A DNA stretch of 64,000 bases from Allomuricauda sp. M10 (GTDB taxonomy: Bacteria > Bacteroidota > Bacteroidia > Flavobacteriales > Flavobacteriaceae). Positions within the stretch are counted from its first letter, which is position 1, and every line of letters starts with the position of its first letter. Under the pieces are notes generated by a model. It was not told where the DNA came from. It ran no database searches and saw only the letters and a program-made list of their open reading frames with translations. This document shows, in pieces, positions 8,576-17,309 of the stretch. The stretch covers positions 1-64,000 of the forward strand of contig NZ_JAJGBN010000005.1 in assembly GCF_020782875.1 (NCBI RefSeq). The letters run 5' to 3'. Position numbers and translations under genes: made by a program.

Positions 8576-9472
8576 TTATTTCCGTGGATGGAACTCGTTC
8601 AAGACCTTGGATAGATGGACCCGGTTCACATGCATATAGACTTCTGTTGTAGTGATGCTCTCGTGACCCAACATTTGTTGAATGGCTCGTAAGTCGGCCC
8701 CGTTTTCCAATAAATGAGTGGCAAAGGAATGTCGGAAGGTATGGGGACTAATGCTTTTTTTCAACCCGATCTGTTCGGCCAATTGTTTGATGATGGTAAA
8801 GATCATGGCCCGGGTGAGCTGTTTACCCCTTCGGTTAAGAAAAACATAATCCTGATGCTCCTTATGGATGGGTAAATGTACCCTCACTTGGCCCCGGTAT
8901 AGGTTGATGTATTTTTTATTGAGGCCACTGATCGGCACAAAACGCTGTTTGTTTCCCTTTCCGGTCACCTTGATGAAATCCTCGTCAAAATAAAGGTCTG
9001 ATAACTTTAGATTGATCAATTCCGAAACCCTAAGCCCGCAACCATAAAGAGTTTCCAAAATGGCACGGTTGCGTTCCCCTTCAGGTTTGGAAAGGTCGAT
9101 GGATTGGATCAAATCATTGATTTCATCCACGGAAAGGGTATCTGGTAATTTCCGTCCGATTTTTGGTGTCTCTATGAGCTCCATCGGATTGTCCTCCCGA
9201 TAATCTTCAAAAATGAGGTAGTTGAAAAAACCCTTTAATCCCGAAATGATCCTAGCCTGTGTTCGTGGATTTACCGTTTTGGCAAGGTCATAAATAAATT
9301 GTTGAACTGTGACCTTGCTTATTTTCAGGGGCTTTTCATCCATTTCCATTTCTTCCAAATAACCTACCAACTTTTGAAGATCAAGAGTATAATTGGTGAT
9401 GGAATTTTTGGAAAGTCCACGCTCTATCTTCAGATAGCTTTGGTAATCCTGAATTGCCTGTTGCCAGTTCAT
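8576..9472 (-). CDS. xerD: Tyrosine recombinase XerD
   Basis: 298 residues, the usual XerC/XerD length. The SAM-like N-terminal domain covers about 1-90 and the catalytic domain the rest. All catalytic residues are visible: Arg148 in GLRVSEL, Lys172 in GKGNK, His244 and Arg247 in SPHTFRH, His270 in LGHES and Tyr279 in EVYMH. The role is resolving chromosome dimers at dif; the dif site is not in view. It is not next to any mobile element and looks like the house-keeping copy. A -7 box only 4 bp upstream suggests a leaderless message. Confidence 0.93.
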   Translation of the reverse strand: MNWQQAIQDYQSYLKIERGLSKNSITNYTLDLQKLVGYLEEMEMDEKPLKISKVTVQQFIYDLAKTVNPRTQARIISGLKGFFNYLIFEDYREDNPMELIETPKIGRKLPDTLSVDEINDLIQSIDLSKPEGERNRAILETLYGCGLRVSELINLKLSDLYFDEDFIKVTGKGNKQRFVPISGLNKKYINLYRGQVRVHLPIHKEHQDYVFLNRRGKQLTRAMIFTIIKQLAEQIGLKKSISPHTFRHSFATHLLENGADLRAIQQMLGHESITTTEVYMHVNRVHLSKVLNEFHPRK

Positions 9473-9476
9473 AGGT

Positions 9477-9484
9477 CAAAGATA
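9477..9484 (-). promoter_or_regulatory. -7 box of xerD (TATCTTTG), leaderless type
   Basis: Read on the minus strand, TATCTTTG matches TAnnTTTG exactly and ends four bases before the ATG. No clear -33 element was found. Confidence 0.45.
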
Positions 9485-9687
9485 ATGACAATATGCTTCC
9501 ATCCCAGAGGTGGTCATTTCAATTCCATCAACCCAAAAAGGCATTTGGTCAAATGGGTTCCAAAGTGATTTTTCTAATCCATACTTTTCGGCAAAATAAT
9601 TTCATTACATCGATTTTAATAGGATTTTTAAGTCAAGTGGGCACTATAATTATTGGGAATGCGTTTAGCTCCTAATAATAATCAACC

Positions 9688-10200
9688 ATGAGAAAAAATA
9701 CATTATTACTAGTAATTATGGCTTTGGTAGGTTTAACTGCCACGGCCCAAAGTGTAGACAGGAGCAATTTTAAGGCAGGTATTTTGGCAGGGATGCCCAT
9801 AGGTGATGCTTCTGATTATTCAACTTTTGCATTGGGGTTGGATGTGGCGCATCACTGGGGTGTTTCCGAATTGATCGATGCAGGTATCGCCACGGGTTTT
9901 ATCCATGCTTTTGGAGAATCCAATTCGTTAGGGGATGGGGCCATAACATATAAGTTTGAGGATATTCAATTTATCCCGGTGGCCGCAGCACTTAGAATAT
10001 ACCCTACTTACGAATTTAAGTTTGGTGCCGATGTGGGTTATGCCTTGGCATTGAATGAAAATATGGATGGCGGGTTTTATATCAGACCATCTATTGGATA
10101 TAATATTACAGGAAATACGGAATTGAATGTTTCCTACATGAGCATAAGCAACGACTGGGAATTTTCCATGGTGGCCGTTGGTTTGCTTTTCCTGTTTTAG
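9688..10200 (+). CDS. Exported outer-membrane beta-barrel-like protein
   Basis: 170 residues with a signal peptide (cleavage after ATAQ, about residue 21). The mature part has glycine-rich alternating strands, for example YEFKFGADVGYALAL, YIRPSIGYNI and NTELNVSYMSI, and ends in LLFLF. This is the pattern of porin-like outer-membrane proteins of Bacteroidota. No named family was recognised. The next gene has a related design and is probably its paralogous neighbour. Confidence 0.7.
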   Translation: MRKNTLLLVIMALVGLTATAQSVDRSNFKAGILAGMPIGDASDYSTFALGLDVAHHWGVSELIDAGIATGFIHAFGESNSLGDGAITYKFEDIQFIPVAAALRIYPTYEFKFGADVGYALALNENMDGGFYIRPSIGYNITGNTELNVSYMSISNDWEFSMVAVGLLFLF

Positions 10201-10277
10201 AAGACTTGAAAGTATACTGTGCTTAACCCTAAATCAGTACAGTAAAACCATGAATAGTAACCTATAATAAAACGAAA

Positions 10278-10739
10278 ATGAAAAAATTACTTTTTGTTAT
10301 GGCTTTTGCCATGCTATGTTCATTGGCTGCTAAGGCCCAAACCAATTATAAGGCTGCTCTTGGCCTTGGGATTGATTTGTATGATGAAGCCACTTTTTAT
10401 GGGGCTACCGGAAAATACTTTTTCTCGGACCACCATGTAGGTCAGGCCGATCTGGGCTTTGAAGACAATGCCACCATCGTAACTTTTCTGTATTCCTACC
10501 ACAAAGAGTTCGTGGGGGCAAGGGGATTGCGTTGGTACGCGGGTGCAGGACCAAGTATTATCTTCATCAAGGATTTTGATAATATTTTTGCCCTACGTCC
10601 CCATGCAGGAATCGATTTTAAGGTTGATGGAGTGCCCTTGGTGCTCAACTTTGACTGGAGACCAGCTATTGCATTGAGTGATGTGGGTGAAAATGAAGTA
10701 GCCGCTTTTGGTTTTGGACTTCAATTTGCCATTAACTGA
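10278..10739 (+). CDS. Exported small outer-membrane-type protein
   Basis: 153 residues with a signal peptide (cleavage near AAKAQ, about residue 21). The rest resembles the preceding gene product: short beta strands such as YKAALGLGIDLY, YAGAGPSIIFI, and a final AFGFGLQFAIN. It lies 77 bp after its neighbour, and a strong terminator follows. Function unknown; an outer-membrane barrel or barrel-associated role is inferred. Confidence 0.68.
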   Translation: MKKLLFVMAFAMLCSLAAKAQTNYKAALGLGIDLYDEATFYGATGKYFFSDHHVGQADLGFEDNATIVTFLYSYHKEFVGARGLRWYAGAGPSIIFIKDFDNIFALRPHAGIDFKVDGVPLVLNFDWRPAIALSDVGENEVAAFGFGLQFAIN

Positions 10740-10760
10740 TTTGAACTAACAACAATATTA

Positions 10761-10792
10761 AATGGCGGGACATCCCCGCCATTTTCTTTTTA
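10761..10792 (+). terminator. Rho-independent terminator after the gene at 10278
   Basis: A 9-bp perfect stem, AATGGCGGG (10761-10769) with CCCGCCATT (10775-10783), a 5-base loop, then a T-rich run. Confidence 0.85.
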
Positions 10793-10808
10793 TTGTATTT
10801 TTGGTTGC

Positions 10809-11225
10809 ATGAAGATTATGATCATTAACGGGCCCAATCTCAATCTTTTGGGCAAAAGAGAACCGGAAGTTTACGGTAGTACAACATTCGAAGACTATTT
10901 GGGTCAATTGAAAGCAAAATTCCCTCAGGTGGAATTATCCTATTTTCAATCCAATATTGAAGGGGAAATTATAGGTAAGATCCAAGAAGTAGGTTTTGAT
11001 TTTGATGGAATCGTACTGAACGCTGCTTCCTATACCCACACTTCCGTTGGGATTGGGGATGCGGTAAAAGCCGTGACCACTCCTGTTGTGGAGGTCCATA
11101 TTTCCAATACCCACAAAAGGGAAGAATTCCGCCATGTTTCCTTTATCTCTTCAGGGGCAAAAGGGGTTATTTTGGGATTTGGCCTACAGAGCTATGATCT
11201 GGCCATCCAGAGTTTTTTAAGCTAG
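10809..11225 (+). CDS. aroQ: Type II 3-dehydroquinate dehydratase
   Basis: 138 residues, close to the usual 140-150. The signature NGPNLNLLGKREPEVYG contains the catalytic Tyr22. Asn71 in LNAASYTHTS and His97 in VEVHISN are the other conserved active-site residues. It converts 3-dehydroquinate to 3-dehydroshikimate in aromatic amino acid synthesis, as a cytoplasmic dodecamer in this family. The last nine bases overlap the end of the convergent DUF3817 gene. Confidence 0.95.
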   Translation: MKIMIINGPNLNLLGKREPEVYGSTTFEDYLGQLKAKFPQVELSYFQSNIEGEIIGKIQEVGFDFDGIVLNAASYTHTSVGIGDAVKAVTTPVVEVHISNTHKREEFRHVSFISSGAKGVILGFGLQSYDLAIQSFLS

Positions 11226-11498
11226 CACCTTCAAGTATTTTTTATCGGCGTAAAAAGTGCCGAAAGGCAACAGGGAGGCCAAGAATAGGATGATGAACCT
11301 TTTAAGGTTCCATTTGCGTTCCCAGCAAAAAACTACGGCCACTACCACATAGAGAATGAACAATATTCCATGGGCATATCCAACATATTTATTTGGCTCT
11401 GGAATATCTGCCCAATGTTTCAGGGGCATGGTCATTCCGAACAATGCCAAATAGGAAATTCCCTCTAAAATAGCAGTGACCCTAAAAAGCTTTAGCAT
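11217..11498 (-). CDS. DUF3817 membrane protein
   Basis: 93 residues with three hydrophobic segments (about 6-26, 42-58 and 66-82). The N-terminal FRVTAILEGISYLALFG and the central YVGYAHGILFILYV are what I associate with DUF3817. No function is established for this family. It follows lpd by 8 bp on the same strand and is probably co-transcribed with it. Confidence 0.75.
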   Translation of the reverse strand: MLKLFRVTAILEGISYLALFGMTMPLKHWADIPEPNKYVGYAHGILFILYVVVAVVFCWERKWNLKRFIILFLASLLPFGTFYADKKYLKVLA

Positions 11499-11506
11499 AG
11501 TTGAGA

Positions 11507-12895
11507 TTATAGGTGGATCACTTCACCATAAGCATCGGCCACAGCTTCCATGACCGCTTCGCTCATGGTAGGGTGTGGGTGGACAGCTTTTAGGATCTCA
11601 TGGCCAGTAGTTTCCAGTTTTCTGGCAACTACAGCTTCGGCAATCATGTCAGTAACACCGGCACCTATCATGTGGCAACCCAACCATTCACCGTATTTGG
11701 CATCAAAAATCACTTTTACAAAACCATCAGGGTTTCCGGCTGCTTTGGCCTTTCCGCTTGCGGAGAATGGGAATTTACCAACTTTGATGTCGTATCCTTT
11801 TTCCTTGGCCTGTTTTTCAGTCAAACCAACAGAAGCGATTTCTGGGGTGCAATAAGTACAACCTGGGATATTTCCGTAATCCAAGGCCTCTACATGCATC
11901 CCAGCTATTTTTTCCACACAAAGGATACCTTCGGCGGAGGCAACGTGTGCCAATGCCTGACCAGGGGTGACATCCCCGATGGCATAATATCCTGGAATAT
12001 TGGTTTGGTAGTAATCGTTCACTAGGATTTTATCACGGTCCACAGCGATGCCAACTTCTTCCAAACCGATGTTTTCAATATTGGTTTTGATACCTACGGC
12101 AGAAAGGACGATATCCGCCTCAAGCACTTCTTCCCCTTTTGAGGTTTTAATGGTGGCTTTCACGCCTTCACCAGAAGTATCCACTTTGGTCACCTCTGCG
12201 GAAGTCATGATTTTTACACCTGCTTTTTTAAAGCTTCTTTCCAATTGTTTGGATACATCCTCATCTTCAACAGGAACAATGTTCGGAAGGTATTCCACAA
12301 CGGTCACTTCGGTACCCATGGAGTTATAGAAGTAGGCAAATTCGATGCCGATGGCACCACTACCTACAACAATCATTTTCTTAGGTTGAGAAGGCAAACT
12401 CATGGCTTCACGGTACCCGATGACTTTTTTGCCATCTTGTGGAAGGCTTGGCAACTGGCGGCTGCGTGCTCCGGTTGCTATGATGATATGGTCAGCACTG
12501 TATTCGGTGGTTCCGCTTTCGGATTTTACCTCCACCTTTTTACCGGGTTTTAGTTTTCCAAAACCGTTGATGACCTCAATTTTGTTTTTCTTCATCAAAA
12601 ATTGAACACCCTTGCTCATGCCATCGGCAACGCCACGGCTCCTGCCCACTACGGCCCCGAAATCATAATCAACTTCTTTGGCACTCAATCCATAGCTTTC
12701 GGCATGCTTCAAATATTCAAAAACCTGAGCGGATTTTAAAAGGGCTTTCGTTGGGATACAACCCCAATTGAGGCAGATACCTCCCAAATTTTCCTTTTCA
12801 ATAATAGCTGTTTTGAAACCTAATTGTGAGGCCCTGATAGCGGCAACATATCCACCGGGACCACTTCCCAAAACAATAACATCGAACTTGCTCAT
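11507..12895 (-). CDS. lpd: Dihydrolipoyl dehydrogenase (E3)
   Basis: 462 residues. The N-terminal FAD motif GSGPGG (10-15) is followed by the redox disulfide Cys41/Cys46 in GGICLNWGC. The NAD domain motif VVGSGAIGIEF is near 175, and the catalytic His441-Glu446 pair lies in HPHPTMSEA at the C-terminus. It reoxidises lipoamide in 2-oxoacid dehydrogenase complexes and the glycine cleavage system (gcvT is also in this window). The partner E1/E2 genes are not here, so this is a free-standing shared E3. Confidence 0.95.
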   Translation of the reverse strand: MSKFDVIVLGSGPGGYVAAIRASQLGFKTAIIEKENLGGICLNWGCIPTKALLKSAQVFEYLKHAESYGLSAKEVDYDFGAVVGRSRGVADGMSKGVQFLMKKNKIEVINGFGKLKPGKKVEVKSESGTTEYSADHIIIATGARSRQLPSLPQDGKKVIGYREAMSLPSQPKKMIVVGSGAIGIEFAYFYNSMGTEVTVVEYLPNIVPVEDEDVSKQLERSFKKAGVKIMTSAEVTKVDTSGEGVKATIKTSKGEEVLEADIVLSAVGIKTNIENIGLEEVGIAVDRDKILVNDYYQTNIPGYYAIGDVTPGQALAHVASAEGILCVEKIAGMHVEALDYGNIPGCTYCTPEIASVGLTEKQAKEKGYDIKVGKFPFSASGKAKAAGNPDGFVKVIFDAKYGEWLGCHMIGAGVTDMIAEAVVARKLETTGHEILKAVHPHPTMSEAVMEAVADAYGEVIHL

Positions 12896-12948
12896 TAGAT
12901 CTTGATTTTAGTTGTTAGATTCGAAGCCTGCCTAAGAGCGGGCAGGTG

Positions 12949-12980
12949 CAAAAGTACGGAATTCAAACTCCAAATCCCAA
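12949..12980 (-). promoter_or_regulatory. lpd promoter
   Basis: Minus strand: TTGG (12977-12980), a 20-bp gap, then TACTTTTG (12949-12956), matching TAnnTTTG. A 6-bp hairpin (CCTGCC 12927-12932 with GGCAGG 12941-12946) would lie at the very 5' end of the message. Confidence 0.5.
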
Positions 12981-13015
12981 GTTGAAAAAAACCAAAAATG
13001 AGAATGTTTGTGAAA

Positions 13016-13558
13016 TCAGCTTTGCTGGGAACCGAACATCTTTTGATTGAAGGCCTCGGAGCCCCCTTTTGGAATGGAAAGCGACTGCCAATCGGAACCC
13101 TTGATCATTTTTCCGAGCAATACGATTTGGCCAACATGACTGGAGTAGTGGGCCACTTGTCTGTTGATGGCTTCCACAATGGTGTGCTCCTGACCACGTA
13201 TCGTAATTTTATTGGCAAAGTTGGAAGAGTCAATACTGTCCAAAGCACTGAACAAGCATTCCCAGCCTTGCTCCCAAGCCGATAGCATTTCTTTTTTTGT
13301 TGAATAGGGATTTTCAAATTCCATTTCACGATTACGCCATGATTTTTCGCCATCCTCGGTCAAAAAATGGGTCCATCTGCTCAGCATATTGCCCACCATA
13401 TGTTTTACGATCAGGGCAATGGAATTGTCACTTTCGCTATAGGCCCAGTGGATATCATTTTCGGAAAGTTGGGCAAATGTATTGTCTCCCAAGGTTTTGT
13501 AACGATGGAATTCAAATTTGACGTTTGCCGGATAGTTTTCCTGAAAATCCATAACCAT
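13016..13558 (-). CDS. DUF1572 / DinB-like protein
   Basis: 180 residues if translation starts at the ATG that overlaps the msrB stop (TGATG at 13556-13560); an upstream in-frame ATG would lie inside msrB. The four-helix pattern with spaced histidines (IVKHMVGNM near 48-56 and VAHYSSHVGQIVLLGKM near 140-150) fits the DinB superfamily, where three His bind a metal. Many members act as thiol-dependent transferases; none of that is proven here. Coupling to msrB hints at a stress-related role. Confidence 0.75.
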   Translation of the reverse strand: MVMDFQENYPANVKFEFHRYKTLGDNTFAQLSENDIHWAYSESDNSIALIVKHMVGNMLSRWTHFLTEDGEKSWRNREMEFENPYSTKKEMLSAWEQGWECLFSALDSIDSSNFANKITIRGQEHTIVEAINRQVAHYSSHVGQIVLLGKMIKGSDWQSLSIPKGGSEAFNQKMFGSQQS

Positions 13559-13962
13559 CAATCTTTTGGGTCGAAACCGATACTCACCGAATTGATGCAA
13601 TAACGTTGCCCAGTAGTTTCCCTTGGTCCATCATTGAACACATGGCCCAAATGGCTTCCGCAATTGGTACATAGGGTTTCGGTGCGGATCATGCCGTGGG
13701 ATGTGTCACGAATGTACTCAATGGCACCTTCAACCGCTTGATCAAAGGAAGGCCAGCCACAACCACTTTCAAATTTATGGTCGCTTTCAAAAAGCTTGGC
13801 ATTACAAGCTTTGCAATGGTAGTCGCCGTTTTCAAAATGTAGGTTGTATTCGCCGGTAAAGGGCCTTTCGGTACCTTTTTGCCTCAAAACATAATATTCC
13901 TCACGGGAAAGCTCATTTTGCCATTCCTGCTCAGATTTTTGAACACCATATTTTTTGTCCAT
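13558..13962 (-). CDS. msrB: Peptide-methionine (R)-S-oxide reductase, cytoplasmic
   Basis: 134 residues. Zinc ligands are Cys50/Cys53 (CKAC) and Cys98/Cys101 (CTNC). The catalytic cysteine is Cys122 in RYCINS, and Cys68 in SGCGWPSF is in the usual resolving position. No signal peptide. It repairs R-methionine sulfoxide in proteins. The start lies 4 bp after the stop of the second, lipoprotein MsrB, so the two paralogues and the DUF1572 gene form one minus-strand unit. Confidence 0.95.
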   Translation of the reverse strand: MDKKYGVQKSEQEWQNELSREEYYVLRQKGTERPFTGEYNLHFENGDYHCKACNAKLFESDHKFESGCGWPSFDQAVEGAIEYIRDTSHGMIRTETLCTNCGSHLGHVFNDGPRETTGQRYCINSVSIGFDPKD

Positions 13963-13966
13963 GTAT

Positions 13967-14461
13967 TTATTTTTTTGTGTCGGGGATAAAGTTAAGGGCT
14001 ACGCCGTTAATACAATGTCTTTTTCCAGTGGTTTCCCTTGGTCCATCATTGAACACATGCCCCAAATGCCCACCGCAAACGGCGCAATGCTCTTCTGTTC
14101 GGGCAACGCCGATCTTGTAATCCACGTCATAGGCAACGTTACCTTCAATTTCTTGATCAAAACTGGGCCAACCGGTCCCGGAATCAAATTTATGTTCGCT
14201 ACGGAAAACGGGCGTGCCACATCCTGCACAAACGTAGGTGCCTTTTGTTTTGATTTTGAGTAGATTACTGGAAAAAGCATTTTCTGTCGCTTCTTTGCGA
14301 AGCACATAATACTGTGCGTCTGTCAATTCGGAACGCCATTCCGCATCCGTTTTGTTGACCTTGAAAGTGGTTTCTTTTTTATTTTCTTTTTTCTCTTCCT
14401 GTGAGGTTCCCTTGCAGCCAATAAAAACAACAAGTACCATCAATAGCAATCTTTTTCCCAT
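13967..14461 (-). CDS. msrB: Peptide-methionine (R)-S-oxide reductase, lipoprotein form
   Basis: 164 residues. A lipobox with Cys16 (VFIGC) and a charged Lys/Glu-rich linker precede the MsrB domain, so this copy should repair proteins in the envelope. Zinc ligands are Cys78/81 and Cys126/129 and the catalytic residue is Cys150 (RHCINGV). The resolving position is Thr96 (SGTGWPSF), not Cys as in the adjacent copy, so it probably needs an external reductant. First gene of the three-gene msrB unit. Confidence 0.93.
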   Translation of the reverse strand: MGKRLLLMVLVVFIGCKGTSQEEKKENKKETTFKVNKTDAEWRSELTDAQYYVLRKEATENAFSSNLLKIKTKGTYVCAGCGTPVFRSEHKFDSGTGWPSFDQEIEGNVAYDVDYKIGVARTEEHCAVCGGHLGHVFNDGPRETTGKRHCINGVALNFIPDTKK

Positions 14462-14524
14462 GTTTCGTTTTTATGAATAGACGGTTAAAATCCGCTATCC
14501 TTTCAGAATTGATTTCGATTTAAC

Positions 14525-14556
14525 AAAAAAGTCCCACTGAAAAACAATGGGACTTT
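14525..14556 (-). terminator. Terminator of the collagen-like lipoprotein gene
   Basis: Stem AAAGTCCCA (14528-14536) with TGGGACTTT (14548-14556). On the minus strand it is followed by a T run (the A run 14525-14530), so it ends transcription coming from 14578. Confidence 0.8.
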
Positions 14557-14577
14557 AAGGTAACACTTTAAAAGGAA

Positions 14578-15153
14578 TCAATTCAGATCCAATTTCAATA
14601 CTTTATCTTCTTTAATGCCCAAGGCGGACATTACGTTTTCAATTTTGGAGGTGTCCAATTTGGATGATGTGGCATATTCGCTTGGTATGAACACGATCCT
14701 GAAAATCTGGTTGTCGGTAAACCCTGAGTCCAAAGTGGAAAGGTCAAAATTACCGTCTATAAAAAGTTCCAAATCCACAAAAGTGTGTGCAAATACATAT
14801 TGCATGGTACCTTCTGGCAAGAAGAAATTTTGTGGTAATTGGCTCCAGGCATCAGCAGTGGAACCATCGGAAAGGTCGATCACACCATCATGACGGTAAA
14901 CCAAAACGGCATCGGATTCGAAAACTTCAAAATCCGTAATGTCCGAAAACGTGATCAAGGTGCTAAAAAGGTTGGAGCCGGCATCATAATCGAAGGTCAC
15001 ACCCTCAACTTCCACCACTTGTCCTTGAATACCATCCAGACCGTCAAGTCCGTCCAACCCATCAAGTCCGTCATACCCGGGAGGGCCTTGTGGACCTTCA
15101 CAGGCCACGGTAAACATTACTAGAACTGCCCCGAAAATTGTACTAAATTTATT
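14578..15153 (-). CDS. Lipoprotein with a short collagen-like stretch
   Basis: 191 residues from the inner ATG at 15153; an in-frame ATG at 15183 would add ten residues before the signal peptide. Lipobox Cys19 (TVAC) leads straight into about eight Gly-X-Y triplets (GPQGPPGYDG, then GLD four times, GIQG). The remaining 150 residues look like a compact beta domain with no family recognised. Short Gly-X-Y stalks after a lipobox are common in Bacteroidota surface proteins. Its own terminator follows. The 9-bp DNA repeats in the stalk could change length by slippage. Confidence 0.72.
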   Translation of the reverse strand, partial: NKFSTIFGAVLVMFTVACEGPQGPPGYDGLDGLDGLDGLDGIQGQVVEVEGVTFDYDAGSNLFSTLITFSDITDFEVFESDAVLVYRHDGVIDLSDGSTADAWSQLPQNFFLPEGTMQYVFAHTFVDLELFIDGNFDLSTLDSGFTDNQIFRIVFIPSEYATSSKLDTSKIENVMSALGIKEDKVLKLDLN

Positions 15154-15317
15154 CATGATTTTGGATTTTTGATTTGTCTTCATTTTTTGTTTGTTACTGC
15201 AAGAAAATCAAAAAGCGTTCCAATTTTTAAAAAATGTTGTTTTAATAGGCAAAGAAGTTGTCAATATCGAATTCTTGGCCAAAGATGTGTATTATTGTAA
15301 ATCTTAAATCCTCATTT

Positions 15318-17213
15318 ATGTCCAAGGTAGTTCCACACAGTTTTTTTACCGATTTTGATATCGACCTTTTTAAGGCCGGTAAACACTTTAGATTGTACAA
15401 TAAATTGGGTTCCCATCTTACCGAAGTCAATGGGGTAAAAGGTGCCTATTTTGCCGTTTGGGCACCATCGGCCAAGTCGGTTAGTGTGATCGGGGACTTT
15501 AATTATTGGAATGCAGGGGAACATGAACTGAATGTGCGTTGGGACAGCAGTGGTATTTGGGAAGGATTTATCTCCGGTGTTGACAAAGGCACCAAATACA
15601 AATACAAGATCCATTCGCATAACAACGATATGTGGACCGAAAAGGCCGATCCGTTTGCTCGGTTTTGCGAGTTACCGCCCAATACTGCTTCATTGGTTTG
15701 GGATGCGCCCTACAAATGGAAGGACCAAGACTGGATGGACACCCGTGAGGATAAAAATGGCTTGGACAAGCCATATTCCGTTTACGAAGTGCATTTGGGT
15801 TCTTGGAAGAAAAAGCATGGTTGGGAGTCGCTCACCTATTTAGAAATGGCTGATGAGCTAGTTAATTATGTTGACGAAATGGGCTTTACCCATGTGGAGT
15901 TCATGCCAGTAATGGAATATCCGTACGATCCTTCTTGGGGGTATCAGCTCACCGGGTATTTTGCGCCTACTTCCCGATTTGGGAAACCAGAGGATTTTAA
16001 GGTTCTGGTGGATAAATTCCATCAAAAGGGCATTGGGGTGATCCTGGATTGGGTGCCATCCCATTTTCCTGAGGATGCCCATGGATTGGGCTATTTTGAT
16101 GGTTCCCATCTATATGAACATCCCGATAGAAGAAGGGGTTACCATCCGGATTGGAAAAGCCTCATCTTCAATTATGGAAGGAACGAAGTTCGGGCCTTTT
16201 TGATCAGTAACGCTGTTTTTTGGTTGGATCAATACCATGTGGATGGATTACGCGTAGATGCCGTTGCCTCCATGCTATACTTGGATTATTCCAGGGAAGA
16301 TGGTGAATGGGAGCCCAACATGTATGGCAACAACGAGAATTTGGAGGCCATGTCTTTCCTTCGGGAAATGAACCAAGAAGTATATGCCAGTTTTAAAGGA
16401 ATACAAACCATTGCTGAGGAATCCACCGCTTTTAGCGGTGTAACCAAACCAGTCCATTATGGCGGTCTTGGCTTTGGTATGAAATGGATGATGGGTTGGA
16501 TGCACGATACCTTGGAGTTCTTCAAAAAAGAGCCTATTTATCGGTCTTATGATCTGAATAACATCACCTTCGGTTTGACCTATGCCTTCACCGAGAATTT
16601 TATGTTGCCCCTCTCGCATGATGAGGTGGTCTATGGCAAAAATTCGCTTTTGTACCGCATGCCAGGTGACGAATGGCAACGTTTTGCCAATTTAAGGTTG
16701 ATGTTCGGATACATGTTCACCCACCCTGGTGCTAACCTGTTGTTCATGGGTGGTGAATTCGGTCAATCCTCAGAATGGAACTTTTTGCAAAGTCTGGATT
16801 GGCACTTGACCCAATACGCTTTCCATTCAGGAATACAGGAAACCGTAAAGGATCTGAACAAAATGTATAAAAACAATCCGGCCTTATATGAAAATCAATT
16901 CAACCCGGCAGGATTCCAATGGATAGAATACAACGATCATGAAAATTCGGTCATTTCCTTCATCAGAAAGGGCAAAGATCCCAAGGATGACCTCATCGTT
17001 GTCTGTAACTTTACACCTGTTCCCCGAGAAAATTATAGGGTAGGGGTACCCAAAACATCGGCCCTTAAATTGGTTTTCAACAGTGATGATACAAGGTACG
17101 CCGGTAGTGGAATGGGTAAGAAAACCATGAAGCCTGCAAAGACCCCTTGGAACGGACACTACCAATCAGTTGTGATGACTTTACCGCCATTATCAGTGGT
17201 GGTGTACAAGTAA
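15318..17213 (+). CDS. glgB: 1,4-alpha-glucan (glycogen) branching enzyme
   Basis: 631 residues from ATG 15318, which begins the recognisable N-terminus; the frame is open 60 bases further up. A CBM48-type N-terminal domain (about 35-115, YFAVWAPSAKSV) precedes the GH13 barrel. Asp314 (GLRVDAV) is the nucleophile, Glu367 (IAEEST) the acid, and LSHDEV contains the third acidic residue. It forms alpha-1,6 branches in glycogen. Neighbour of an alpha-glucosidase, so this is a glucan metabolism pair. Confidence 0.94.
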   Translation: MSKVVPHSFFTDFDIDLFKAGKHFRLYNKLGSHLTEVNGVKGAYFAVWAPSAKSVSVIGDFNYWNAGEHELNVRWDSSGIWEGFISGVDKGTKYKYKIHSHNNDMWTEKADPFARFCELPPNTASLVWDAPYKWKDQDWMDTREDKNGLDKPYSVYEVHLGSWKKKHGWESLTYLEMADELVNYVDEMGFTHVEFMPVMEYPYDPSWGYQLTGYFAPTSRFGKPEDFKVLVDKFHQKGIGVILDWVPSHFPEDAHGLGYFDGSHLYEHPDRRRGYHPDWKSLIFNYGRNEVRAFLISNAVFWLDQYHVDGLRVDAVASMLYLDYSREDGEWEPNMYGNNENLEAMSFLREMNQEVYASFKGIQTIAEESTAFSGVTKPVHYGGLGFGMKWMMGWMHDTLEFFKKEPIYRSYDLNNITFGLTYAFTENFMLPLSHDEVVYGKNSLLYRMPGDEWQRFANLRLMFGYMFTHPGANLLFMGGEFGQSSEWNFLQSLDWHLTQYAFHSGIQETVKDLNKMYKNNPALYENQFNPAGFQWIEYNDHENSVISFIRKGKDPKDDLIVVCNFTPVPRENYRVGVPKTSALKLVFNSDDTRYAGSGMGKKTMKPAKTPWNGHYQSVVMTLPPLSVVVYK

Positions 17214-17309
17214 CCAACATACTATAACGTTATAGTTTATTGAAGTTCACAACATCTTTTTCATTATTCGCGCTAATGTGTTTCTTTTGTTAGCCTCAAT
17301 TGACCAGAG

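Noticed and set aside
8576..9472. XerD as the integrase of the cassette array
   Set aside because: It has the house-keeping XerD length and motifs, lacks the extra IntI patch as far as can be seen, and lies 17 kb away among core genes.
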